From Clostridiales bacterium (GTDB taxonomy: Bacteria > Bacillota > Clostridia > Oscillospirales > CAG-272), in assembly GCA_003523225.1 (NCBI GenBank), contig DPGK01000023.1, forward strand, positions 18,059-57,720: a stretch of 39,662 bases of DNA. The letters run 5' to 3'. The notes under the pieces are model-generated. The model was not told the origin of the DNA. It saw only the letters and a list, made by a program, of their open reading frames with translations, and ran no database searches. The position numbers and the translations under genes were made by a program. Within the stretch, counting starts at the first letter, position 1; every line of letters begins with the position of its first letter. Positions 26,368-32,560 of this stretch are shown one piece after another.

Positions 26368-26397
26368 ATTATATCATGTTCCCGTGAAAAAAGTCAA
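26368..26397 (-). promoter_or_regulatory. Sigma-A promoter of the PhnP-like/surface operon
   Basis: Minus-strand TTGACT (26397-26392), 18 bases, TATAAT (26373-26368). Transcription would start near 26361, only about five bases before the strong hairpin, leaving roughly 105 bases of leader to ATG 26255. Confidence 0.8.
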
Positions 26398-26442
26398 CCG
26401 TCATAAAGCACAAGTATGCCGCCGGTTTTTTGTGCAACATTA

Positions 26443-27489
26443 CTACAAGGTCTTCTGCTTCGCCGCATCCGCGACCGATTCGCGCTCCACAAGATACGGC
26501 TCCATGTAGCAGTTTAGCGGAAAATCCTCCGTATCTCCCGCAATGCGGCGCAGCATAACGTCCGCCCCGCGCGCGCCCATCTCCTCCTTGCGTATATTGA
26601 CAGCGGTAAGGGCGGGCGAGGCGTAGCCGTACACCACCGAATCCTCGTGCCCTATCACCGAAATATCATCCGGAACACGCAGCTTTTCGCGGTAAAGATA
26701 GCGCATAACTCCCATTGTGGTAGATACGTTGGCGCACACCAGCGCATCAGGACGCACCCGCGCAAACAGCTCCTCCGCCGCGTGCATTCCGGCAAGTCCG
26801 GTGTTTGACTCGCTGTATACCACATAACGACTGTCCGGGGCAAGCCCCGCTTCCGTAACAGCTTTTTCGTAGCCCGCAAGCCGCTCGGTACTTGAGGAAA
26901 ACTGAGTGGAACAGTTCACCAGCCCCACGCGGCGGTGTCCCGTTTCGATCAGCCGCCTCACGGCAATGCAGACCGACCGCGAAATATCCACACGGAAGGA
27001 ATCATACTCCGGGTCGATCGTTCCGAGCAGCACCAGCGGTATCTGCCGCGCGCCGAACATATCGGCAAAATCAATATTTCCGCGTATCGAGCCAATAACA
27101 AAAAGCCCGTCTATGCGGCTGTCCCGCACCATTTGCGGCAGCTTTCCCGACTTCGGGTCGTAAGGCTCGGTGATAAGACCGTACCCCGTCCCGGCAAGCC
27201 GTTCAATAATGCCGTCGATAACGTTTTTTGAATATATTCCTGTCTCGCGGTCAAATTCATAGTTAGGCAGTCCGGCGTTTGCAGTAAGCACAAGTGCGCC
27301 GAGAATATTTGTCCTGCGGCGCACAAAATTGCGCGCGTTGAAGTTGGGAACGTAATGAAGCTCGTCTATTGCCTCCATTACGCGGTCGCGCGTTTCCTTT
27401 TTTATTCCGCTTTTTCCGCACAGCACAGCCGACACCGTGGTTTTTGACACGCCTGCCCGCTTTGCTACGTCGATTATTGTCACTGCCAT
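26443..27489 (-). CDS. LacI family transcriptional regulator
   Basis: 348 residues, standard length. The N-terminal HTH (VTIIDVAKRAGVSKTTVSAVL) is followed by the hinge helix region VPNFNARNFVRRRTN and a periplasmic-binding-like effector domain ending in the usual GARGADVMLRRI segment. It most likely senses a sugar and represses nearby genes. ATG 27489 has AGGGGTG seven bases upstream. It is flanked by two genes whose promoters or leaders carry LacI-type palindromes: the surface operon downstream and the lipoprotein gene divergent from it. Confidence 0.93.
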   Translation of the reverse strand: MAVTIIDVAKRAGVSKTTVSAVLCGKSGIKKETRDRVMEAIDELHYVPNFNARNFVRRRTNILGALVLTANAGLPNYEFDRETGIYSKNVIDGIIERLAGTGYGLITEPYDPKSGKLPQMVRDSRIDGLFVIGSIRGNIDFADMFGARQIPLVLLGTIDPEYDSFRVDISRSVCIAVRRLIETGHRRVGLVNCSTQFSSSTERLAGYEKAVTEAGLAPDSRYVVYSESNTGLAGMHAAEELFARVRPDALVCANVSTTMGVMRYLYREKLRVPDDISVIGHEDSVVYGYASPALTAVNIRKEEMGARGADVMLRRIAGDTEDFPLNCYMEPYLVERESVADAAKQKTL

Positions 27490-27582
27490 GATAACACCCC
27501 TGCCGCCCCGGCTGCGCCGGATGCCTCATACACGGGCATCATACCGGCACGGAACGGAGCGGAAATAATTCTATCCGGATAA

Positions 27583-27611
27583 AGTATAACACAAAACAAG
27601 CCAAAATGCAA
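27583..27611 (-). promoter_or_regulatory. Promoter of the lacI-type gene
   Basis: Minus-strand TTGCAT (27611-27606), 17 bases, TATACT (27588-27583) with TGT before the -10 box. A 10-base palindrome TATCCGGATA (27572-27581) covers the predicted start of transcription and could serve autoregulation. The leader is about 90 bases. Confidence 0.75.
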
Positions 27612-27723
27612 GGAAAAAAGCGCTGAAGCGTACAAAGCACGCGTCGCATATGTTCCACGCGCGCGGAATATCCCGGCTCGTGCAAGCACATGGCTGACAT
27701 ATCCGGCATTTTTATGATTTTTG

Positions 27724-27741
27724 TTGCAAAACGCTTTGTAA
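27724..27741. promoter_or_regulatory. LacI-type operator overlapping the lipoprotein promoter
   Basis: TTGCAAAACGCTTTGTAA is symmetric at 14 of 18 positions about a central CG, the hallmark of LacI/GalR operators. It covers the -35 box, so a bound repressor would block polymerase. The divergent lacI-type gene about 235 bases away is the obvious candidate regulator. Confidence 0.6.
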
Positions 27742-27752
27742 TATGGTATAAT
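27724..27752 (+). promoter_or_regulatory. Promoter of the lipoprotein gene
   Basis: TTGCAA (27724-27729), 17 bases, TATAAT (27747-27752), with TGG directly before the -10 box. A LacI-like operator overlaps the -35 box and spacer. The leader holds two small hairpins, TTCCC/GGGAA (27760-27773) and GAATGA/TCATTC (27771-27785), just before AAAGGAGA. Confidence 0.85.
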
Positions 27753-27804
27753 GTAGCTGTTCCCGGACGGGAATGAATATCATTCAAAGGAGATACTGTA
27801 AACC

Positions 27805-28428
27805 ATGAAGAAAATCACAAGAGTCGTGCTGGCGTCGCTGCTTGCGATCATCACTCTTATCTCACTTGTCGGATGCGGCGGCTTGCAGATGCAGAAAAAG
27901 ACCACCTTTGAACGCGGCAAGATCGAGGGCAACGTCTATCACAGCGAATTTGCCGCACTTACCTTTACTAAGCCCGAAAGCTGGGTATTCAACACCGACG
28001 AGGAAATAGCACAGCTTCTCGGCATAGGACTTGACGCCATGACGGACGGCGAAAAATTCGACGCCTCCGATCTTGCATCCACCATTGATTTTCAAGCGCA
28101 GGATCCCGCCACCGGCAGCAATGTAAACCTTACGGTCGAAAAGCTGGACGCGGTAAACGCGCTTATCACATCCATCGACCAATACGTTGATTTTTTCCGC
28201 GATACACTTAAAACGCAGTTCGACGGCTTTGAGCCCACCTTTGGAGACACCACCGAGGTCACCATAGGCGGAAACGCATACAAGCGCATAACCGCCGATG
28301 TGAATGTTGGCGGAGTAAGCATGACACAGGTCTATCTGCTGCGCAAGATCGAAAGATACATCGTGTGCGTTACCTGCACCGCCGTAAACGGAACAGAGCT
28401 TTCCTCACTTGAGGCAATGCTCTCATAA
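27805..28428 (+). CDS. Lipoprotein of unknown function
   Basis: 207 residues. The signal peptide has a lipobox ending at Cys24 (LVGC). The mature part contains FAALTFTKPESWVFNTDEEIAQLLG, the pattern of small PsbP/DcrB-like lipoproteins common in Firmicutes, with a C-terminal strand-rich half (VTIGGNAYKRITADV, MTQVYLLRKIERYIVCVT). No enzymatic motif is visible. A strong AAAGGAGA is about eleven bases from the ATG. It is monocistronic, divergent from the lacI-type gene, and probably under its control. The nearest clear terminator is 575 bases downstream, beyond an inserted repeat element. Confidence 0.75.
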   Translation: MKKITRVVLASLLAIITLISLVGCGGLQMQKKTTFERGKIEGNVYHSEFAALTFTKPESWVFNTDEEIAQLLGIGLDAMTDGEKFDASDLASTIDFQAQDPATGSNVNLTVEKLDAVNALITSIDQYVDFFRDTLKTQFDGFEPTFGDTTEVTIGGNAYKRITADVNVGGVSMTQVYLLRKIERYIVCVTCTAVNGTELSSLEAMLS

Positions 28429-28523
28429 CGCAAACGAAAAAACATAGTCATAACCACAGGCAAAGCCGGTACCGGTTGTAGACAAAGGTACAACAACTGT
28501 CAATATTAATAAAATTTCAACCC

Positions 28524-28644
28524 GCTTTTTCTTTGATGAAGAAGGCGCAAAGAAAAAGCTTGTCAAAAAGAAAGCGCCACAAGTGGATCTCGCCGCCTGC
28601 GTACGGCGACGAGGGTTTCGCGCCCTCGGACCTTTTGAAAAAGG
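28524..28644. repeat. Palindrome-dense intergenic block
   Basis: The block contains a perfect 12-bp inverted repeat (GCTTTTTCTTTG at 28524-28535 with CAAAGAAAAAGC at 28548-28559), a CGCCG/CGGCG stem, GAGGG/CCCTC around TTTCGC, and CCTTTT/AAAAGG (28631-28644). There is no credible gene in 28429-28821. The style resembles dispersed noncoding repeats of gut Clostridia, but copies elsewhere in the genome cannot be seen from this window. Confidence 0.5.
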
Positions 28645-28821
28645 CGAGCGAAAACTTTCACAAAACTGACAAAAGTCCTAACTTTAGTCTACGGTCTGCA
28701 CCGGCAAAACTGATATCTTGCACAGCCCAATAGGGGCATGTTACTGGCGGGGCTGAAAACCAAAAGAAACTTTCGACATTTGCAAATTTATCCCACGACC
28801 GCAAATGCGTCGGGATACGTT

Positions 28822-28942
28822 AGCCTCCCTTGTGTAAAGGGAGGTGGCACGGCGTATGCCGTGACGGAGGGATTGTCCACTATGATCTCAAAAACAACCC
28901 TCAGGCGCCTTCGGCGCCAGCTCCCCTTACACAGGGGAGCCT
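28822..28942. mobile_element. MITE-like inverted-repeat element, about 121 bases
   Basis: The 27-base ends (28822-28848 and 28916-28942) are inverted copies with 23 matches. Each end is itself a hairpin: CCTCCCTT/AAGGGAGG and CTCCCCT/AGGGGAG. Internal hairpins are CACGGC-GTAT-GCCGTG (28848-28863) and GGCGCC-TTC-GGCGCC (28904-28918), and GAGGG/CCCTC pair near the centre. The whole can fold into a cruciform. There is no coding capacity. From memory, very similar sequences occur many times in Ruminococcaceae-type genomes. No target-site duplication could be recognised. Confidence 0.75.
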
Positions 28943-29004
28943 CTCATCGGCAAAAGCCTCTATGGAATCTCCCGCTTAGCGGGTGGTTTTCGGAAACCAA
29001 AAAT

Positions 29005-29047
29005 CGGCACGGCTTCGGGGGAAGTATCCTGAAAGCCGTGCCGTTTT
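29005..29047 (+). terminator. Rho-independent terminator
   Basis: CGGCACGGCTT (29005-29015) and AAGCCGTGCCG (29033-29043) form an 11-bp stem followed by TTTT. It is the first clear plus-strand terminator after the lipoprotein gene and insulates rpe from upstream transcription. Confidence 0.85.
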
Positions 29048-29125
29048 GCGGTGTTTTTACAGCACCGAATCGTGAACGATCGGTAATAAATATATAAATT
29101 ATTTTCGTGTGTCCGCCCTTTGGGA

Positions 29126-29154
29126 TTGCACGCAATTCAAAGTTGTGGTATAAT
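29126..29154 (+). promoter_or_regulatory. Promoter of rpe
   Basis: TTGCAC (29126-29131), 17 bases, TATAAT (29149-29154), with GTGG before the -10 box. The leader carries a stable hairpin (GAAGCC-CGCC-GTGCA-GGCG-CA-GGCTTC, 29167-29193) right at the predicted 5' end, which may protect the mRNA. Confidence 0.88.
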
Positions 29155-29231
29155 GTTCTCGCTTATGAAGCCCGCCGTGCAGGCGCAGGCTTCAATAAAC
29201 ATAAACAAAATACGGAAAGGCTGTGCCGATC

Positions 29232-29900
29232 ATGTCACTTACCAAGAAGATCTCACCCTCACTTATGTGCGCCGATTTTTTACATCTCGGCGACGAGCTG
29301 AAAACTCTCTCCGACTGCGGGATAGAATATCTGCACATCGACATAATGGACGGCGTTTTCGTGCAGAACTACACTCTCGGCACCGATTTTGTGCGTAAGC
29401 TGCACGAGTGCTGCGACATTCCGCTTGACATTCACCTGATGATTACGGAACCGCATCTCAAGCTGGACTGGTTTGACCTGCGTCCGGGAGATTATGTGGG
29501 ATTTCACGTTGAGGCAGAGCCTCACGTTCAGCGCACGCTTGCCGCTATACGCGACCGCGGAGCCAAGCCCATGCTGGTGCTTAACCCCGGCACACCGCTT
29601 TCGGCGCTTGACGAAGTACTGCCCGATCTTGACGGAGTGCTGCTTATGACCGTCAACCCCGGCTTTGCGGGACAAAAGCTGATTCCGGGAACCCTTGACA
29701 AGATAACACGTCTGCGCCGTATGCTTGACGAGCGTGGATATGAAAATGTTGAAATTGAAGTTGACGGCAACGTCAGCTTTGAAAACGCCGCAAAAATGAG
29801 CCGCGCCGGTGCAAACATCTTCGTTGCCGGAACGTCCAGCATTTACGCCAAAACCGGCAGTGTCCAGGAAAATGCTGAAAAGCTGCGCTCTGTGATCTGA
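29232..29900 (+). CDS. rpe: Ribulose-phosphate 3-epimerase
   Basis: 222 residues, a single TIM barrel. Family blocks in order are ISPSLMCADF, YLHIDIMDGVFVQN (metal His and catalytic Asp), PLDIHLMI, FHVEAEP, LLMTVNPGFAGQ, and EVDGNVSFENA with the second catalytic Asp. It interconverts ribulose-5-phosphate and xylulose-5-phosphate. ATG 29232 has GGAAAGG eleven bases upstream; the GTG at 29223 is too close to it. In most Firmicutes rpe lies between rsgA and thiN; here it is about 11 kb further on, with its own promoter and a small unknown gene behind it. Confidence 0.97.
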   Translation: MSLTKKISPSLMCADFLHLGDELKTLSDCGIEYLHIDIMDGVFVQNYTLGTDFVRKLHECCDIPLDIHLMITEPHLKLDWFDLRPGDYVGFHVEAEPHVQRTLAAIRDRGAKPMLVLNPGTPLSALDEVLPDLDGVLLMTVNPGFAGQKLIPGTLDKITRLRRMLDERGYENVEIEVDGNVSFENAAKMSRAGANIFVAGTSSIYAKTGSVQENAEKLRSVI

Positions 29901-29942
29901 CCCGCGCCGCCAGACAGATCCACGCAAGAACAGGTATTGGAT

Positions 29943-30449
29943 ATGAGAAGAAGTATAAGCAGAGAAAGACAACAGCCGGACAGGTTTTACATCGACAGCC
30001 GGATGGCTGCCGTTGAAGCTATCAATCAGCTCGACGCCGCCTCAGGCGATGTAGGTGAGGTGCTTGCCCTGCTTGCGGACATTCCGGTGCGCTCGCGCTT
30101 TGTCACGCTGACCTGCCTCAAGGACGGTACCGTCGGAATTTATTACAGCTCGGGCGAAAGCCATCCCCGCATAGGCAGAAGCGGAAAGCGTCTGCCCCCG
30201 GCAGGAAAACTGCTGCTTTCACGGCTTGCACTTATAGCCGACGGTTTTTCGTATGTGCCGGAGGTTGAAAGCCTTGAAGGATCCGAAAATGTTAAGAACA
30301 CCTGTGTATATTTCAAGTGCTGTGACGGCCTGCGCAAGGTCGAATACGACATGAGTCGCCTCGACGAATGTGACGAGGATATCCGCAGCCTTGACACGAT
30401 GCTCAAGGATCTGCTGCGCATGATTCGCCGCAGTAAGGAAAGACTGTAA
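29943..30449 (+). CDS. Hypothetical protein downstream of rpe
   Basis: 168 residues; not recognised. There is no signal peptide or membrane helix. The N terminus is basic (RRSISRERQQ), the centre is mixed alpha/beta (FVTLTCLKDGTVGIYYSSG), and two adjacent cysteines occur in CVYFKCCDGLRKVEY. The last 45 residues are a charged helix, possibly coiled coil. CAGG is eight bases from the ATG. The 42-base gap to rpe suggests co-transcription. Codon use matches the neighbours, supporting a real gene. Confidence 0.72.
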   Translation: MRRSISRERQQPDRFYIDSRMAAVEAINQLDAASGDVGEVLALLADIPVRSRFVTLTCLKDGTVGIYYSSGESHPRIGRSGKRLPPAGKLLLSRLALIADGFSYVPEVESLEGSENVKNTCVYFKCCDGLRKVEYDMSRLDECDEDIRSLDTMLKDLLRMIRRSKERL

Positions 30450-30486
30450 GTATTCCCGGCAGGACAGTGCGTCCTCGCCGGAAAAC

Positions 30487-30536
30487 GGCGCTGTGCCGGA
30501 AGGAAGTCCGTTTCCGCCCCGCACAGCGCCACTTTT
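30487..30536 (+). terminator. Probable terminator of the rpe operon
   Basis: GGCGCTGTGC (30487-30496) and GCACAGCGCC (30521-30530) pair over 10 bp, with an inner GGAA/TTCC stem. A short ACTTTT tail follows, so the U-tract is weak. Confidence 0.6.
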
Positions 30537-30576
30537 GACGTATAAAGCGGATCGCTCCCACCGCCCGCAAATATTT

Positions 30577-30606
30577 TGTGGCTGACCCGGATCCGGGTCA
30601 GCCACA
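30577..30606. terminator. Perfect 30-base palindrome between convergent genes
   Basis: TGTGGCTGACCCGGA followed by its exact reverse complement. As RNA it gives a 13-bp stem with a GATC loop, seven bases after the minus-strand stop at 30613. Neither side has a true U-tract, only AT-rich flanks, so intrinsic termination is plausible but unproven. Confidence 0.55.
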
Positions 30607-30612
30607 TATTAT

Positions 30613-32145
30613 TTATCCGAGTGCGTTATTCACTTCGTCGGCATAGGAATTGAGCTTGCTCCAGTTAACTGTAACCTGACGGTTCCAGCTGTTTACTGTC
30701 TGGTCTCTGAGCGCCAGGCGGAAAAGCCCGAAGGGCTTGCTGTCAAACAGCAGCGCGAAGCTTCTGCCGCACTCAAACACGATGGAATCGTGTACGATGT
30801 CGAACATACGCGCATCGTCCGGCGCATCCGCATAGCGGTATTTCATCGTGGTCTCAAACACCAGCGGGGTCACATTGCGGTAGCCCTCGGAGGCAAGGCA
30901 TTCGATAACGGCAGCCGCCGCCGACTCTGATACGCCCGAACCGGCGGAAACAGAGTAGTTTGAGTATGCAAAGCCGTTGCAGGTATAATACTGACTCTGG
31001 TCGGCATTGAATTTAGGCAGCGGGATGATACCGTATGAGAAATCCGCCGCGACCTGAAGGGTCTTCGCATAGGAGATTATCTCAAGTGCAAATACCGACA
31101 GTCCGTTATTGAATGTGCCGCGTCCGGAGCCGGCATTCTGCGCCGTGCTGACGAGCAGACCGTCCATATCGGTGCGGAAGAAGCCGTTAAGCCGCTCGAG
31201 CAGGGTAAGGGTCTTTTCTGAGCGCACCTGATCTGACACGATTATTTTGCCCTCATCATTTTTGTCAAGGAACTTAAGATCCGACGCGATATAAAATGCG
31301 TCTATGCAGGGATCTTCCGCAACAAAGCCGTAACGGTCACCGATATCGTGCTCGCCGTTGGCGTTCACATCACTCCAGAGATCCTGGCACTCGCTGAAGA
31401 AGGCATCAAGCGTCCAGCTTCCGTTGTCAACATACTTGTAAAGCTCGTCAACCGTTCTTCCGGGGTGAGTATCGGCAAACAGCTCCTTGTTGACAAAGAA
31501 GCAGTACATGGTATAAAGCAGGTCGGCGGAAATATCGCCCGATACAAAATAGACCTTGCCGTTGATAGTATTCGTTTCAAGCAGTGTTTTCGGCCACCAG
31601 GGCTTGCTGAAGTTGATCGTATCAAGCGTAAGCAGGTCGCGGGAAACACCCTTGACCGCCATCAGCGCTCCGGTAAGGCTGTAGCCGGAGAATATATCAT
31701 AGTAGCCGCCCGACTGAACGTCGTTATATGTTTTTTCCACATAGCTGTTGCGGTCGTTCCATGAGCCGGGGACCTGAGTCCATTCCAGATTTACATCAAG
31801 GCGGGACTTTGCTATCTGGTTGCGCTTGTTTATCTCGCTGAGCACCGCGTCGGTAGCATCGTCGGGGTCAATAACAAAATCGGTCTTGCTGTCCCAGCAG
31901 AGAATATTGACCTGCTCGCCGCCGAATTTCAGCGTATCCGGAATATCGTCCGGCTCAAGGGTCACAGCGGCAGTTGTTTCGGCAGCCGTGTCTGCGGTGG
32001 TGGAGCTGTCCTGAGTCTGCTCGCCATTTCCCGTCTTTGCACACGCCGCAAGCGGCAGAAGAAGCGCAGCGGCAATCAAAAAAACGATAAGACGTGTCAG
32101 GAGTCGGCAGGTTCCGGATTCGGAGCGTATGTATTCTGATCTCAT
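30613..32145 (-). CDS. Extracellular solute-binding lipoprotein (orphan, paralogue)
   Basis: 510 residues. A longer-than-usual signal region ends at lipobox Cys35 (PLAAC), followed by a Thr/Ala/Ser linker. The binding-protein fold is of the sugar type and shares blocks with the 22991-24457 protein: SWTLDAFFSECQDLWSD, a DxNxNG loop at 259-270, and GIIPLPKFNADQSQYYTCNG. The loop may bind calcium. AAAGGA is ten bases from the ATG. No permease or ATPase gene is adjacent, and the gene stands alone, divergent from the DUF1538 gene across a 415-base regulatory gap. Confidence 0.88.
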   Translation of the reverse strand: MRSEYIRSESGTCRLLTRLIVFLIAAALLLPLAACAKTGNGEQTQDSSTTADTAAETTAAVTLEPDDIPDTLKFGGEQVNILCWDSKTDFVIDPDDATDAVLSEINKRNQIAKSRLDVNLEWTQVPGSWNDRNSYVEKTYNDVQSGGYYDIFSGYSLTGALMAVKGVSRDLLTLDTINFSKPWWPKTLLETNTINGKVYFVSGDISADLLYTMYCFFVNKELFADTHPGRTVDELYKYVDNGSWTLDAFFSECQDLWSDVNANGEHDIGDRYGFVAEDPCIDAFYIASDLKFLDKNDEGKIIVSDQVRSEKTLTLLERLNGFFRTDMDGLLVSTAQNAGSGRGTFNNGLSVFALEIISYAKTLQVAADFSYGIIPLPKFNADQSQYYTCNGFAYSNYSVSAGSGVSESAAAAVIECLASEGYRNVTPLVFETTMKYRYADAPDDARMFDIVHDSIVFECGRSFALLFDSKPFGLFRLALRDQTVNSWNRQVTVNWSKLNSYADEVNNALG

Positions 32146-32263
32146 TTGTTAGCCATCCTTTCATCAAAGCCATGAAGTGTGCCGTAATGCCGCGGAAAAT
32201 TATGCATCCATTAAGAAAGCATAAATATCCGCCGTACATTTTCATATTAAATATATGAACAGC

Positions 32264-32275
32264 ATTATAATTATA
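32264..32275 (-). promoter_or_regulatory. Tandem -10 boxes of the solute-binding gene
   Basis: Two abutting TATAAT hexamers on the minus strand (32275-32270 and 32269-32264), with no good -35 box upstream. This points to a weak or activator-dependent promoter with a leader of about 110 bases. Confidence 0.55.
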
Positions 32276-32333
32276 CAGCAACGACCAAAAAAAGTTTTGA
32301 AATTGAATTAATATCGAGTTAATCTTTTGTTAA

Positions 32334-32369
32334 TTTATCACACGACATTTGTGATAAAGTTATTATCAC
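32334..32369. promoter_or_regulatory. Triple TTATCAC/GTGATAA operator cluster
   Basis: TTTATCACA (32334-32342) and TGTGATAAA (32350-32358) are perfect 9-base inverted repeats around 7 bases. A further TTATCAC lies at 32363-32369, giving a second inverted pair with the middle copy. The cluster is about 75-110 bases upstream of the minus-strand -10 boxes and about 150 upstream of the plus promoter. The cognate regulator is unknown. Confidence 0.6.
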
Positions 32370-32495
32370 GATGTGCGGTAAGCTTTTTACGCGGAGCGGC
32401 TTTCCGATACCTTTTCCCGTTCCCTGCCGACGGAGACAAAGCACCGTTTATTTGCTTTATATTATCATTTGATTCACATTTTTATTTTCCGGATA

Positions 32496-32504
32496 TGTTA
32501 TAAT
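32496..32504 (+). promoter_or_regulatory. Extended -10 promoter of the DUF1538 gene
   Basis: TGTTATAAT: TGn directly before a perfect TATAAT (32499-32504). No -35 box at the right distance. Transcription would start near 32511. The leader holds a GTCTGC/GCAGAC hairpin (32530-32546) ending just before the ribosome site. Confidence 0.7.
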
Positions 32505-32560
32505 AAAATAGGAAGAAAATTTTGAAAACGTCTGCCGCGCGCAGACAGAAAGGATACTTT

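Larger units (their letters stand above)
32146..32560. other. Divergent regulatory gap
   Basis: 415 bases between the solute-binding gene and the DUF1538 gene, much more AT-rich than the coding regions. It holds the tandem minus-strand -10 boxes, the TTATCAC cluster, an extended -10 promoter and a leader hairpin. No gene was found in it. Confidence 0.7.

Noticed and set aside
28533..29097. Two short open frames (66 and 119 residues) in the repeat-rich gap
   Set aside because: Their sequence is set by the palindromic repeats they cross. There is no ribosome site at a sensible distance and no recognisable fold.
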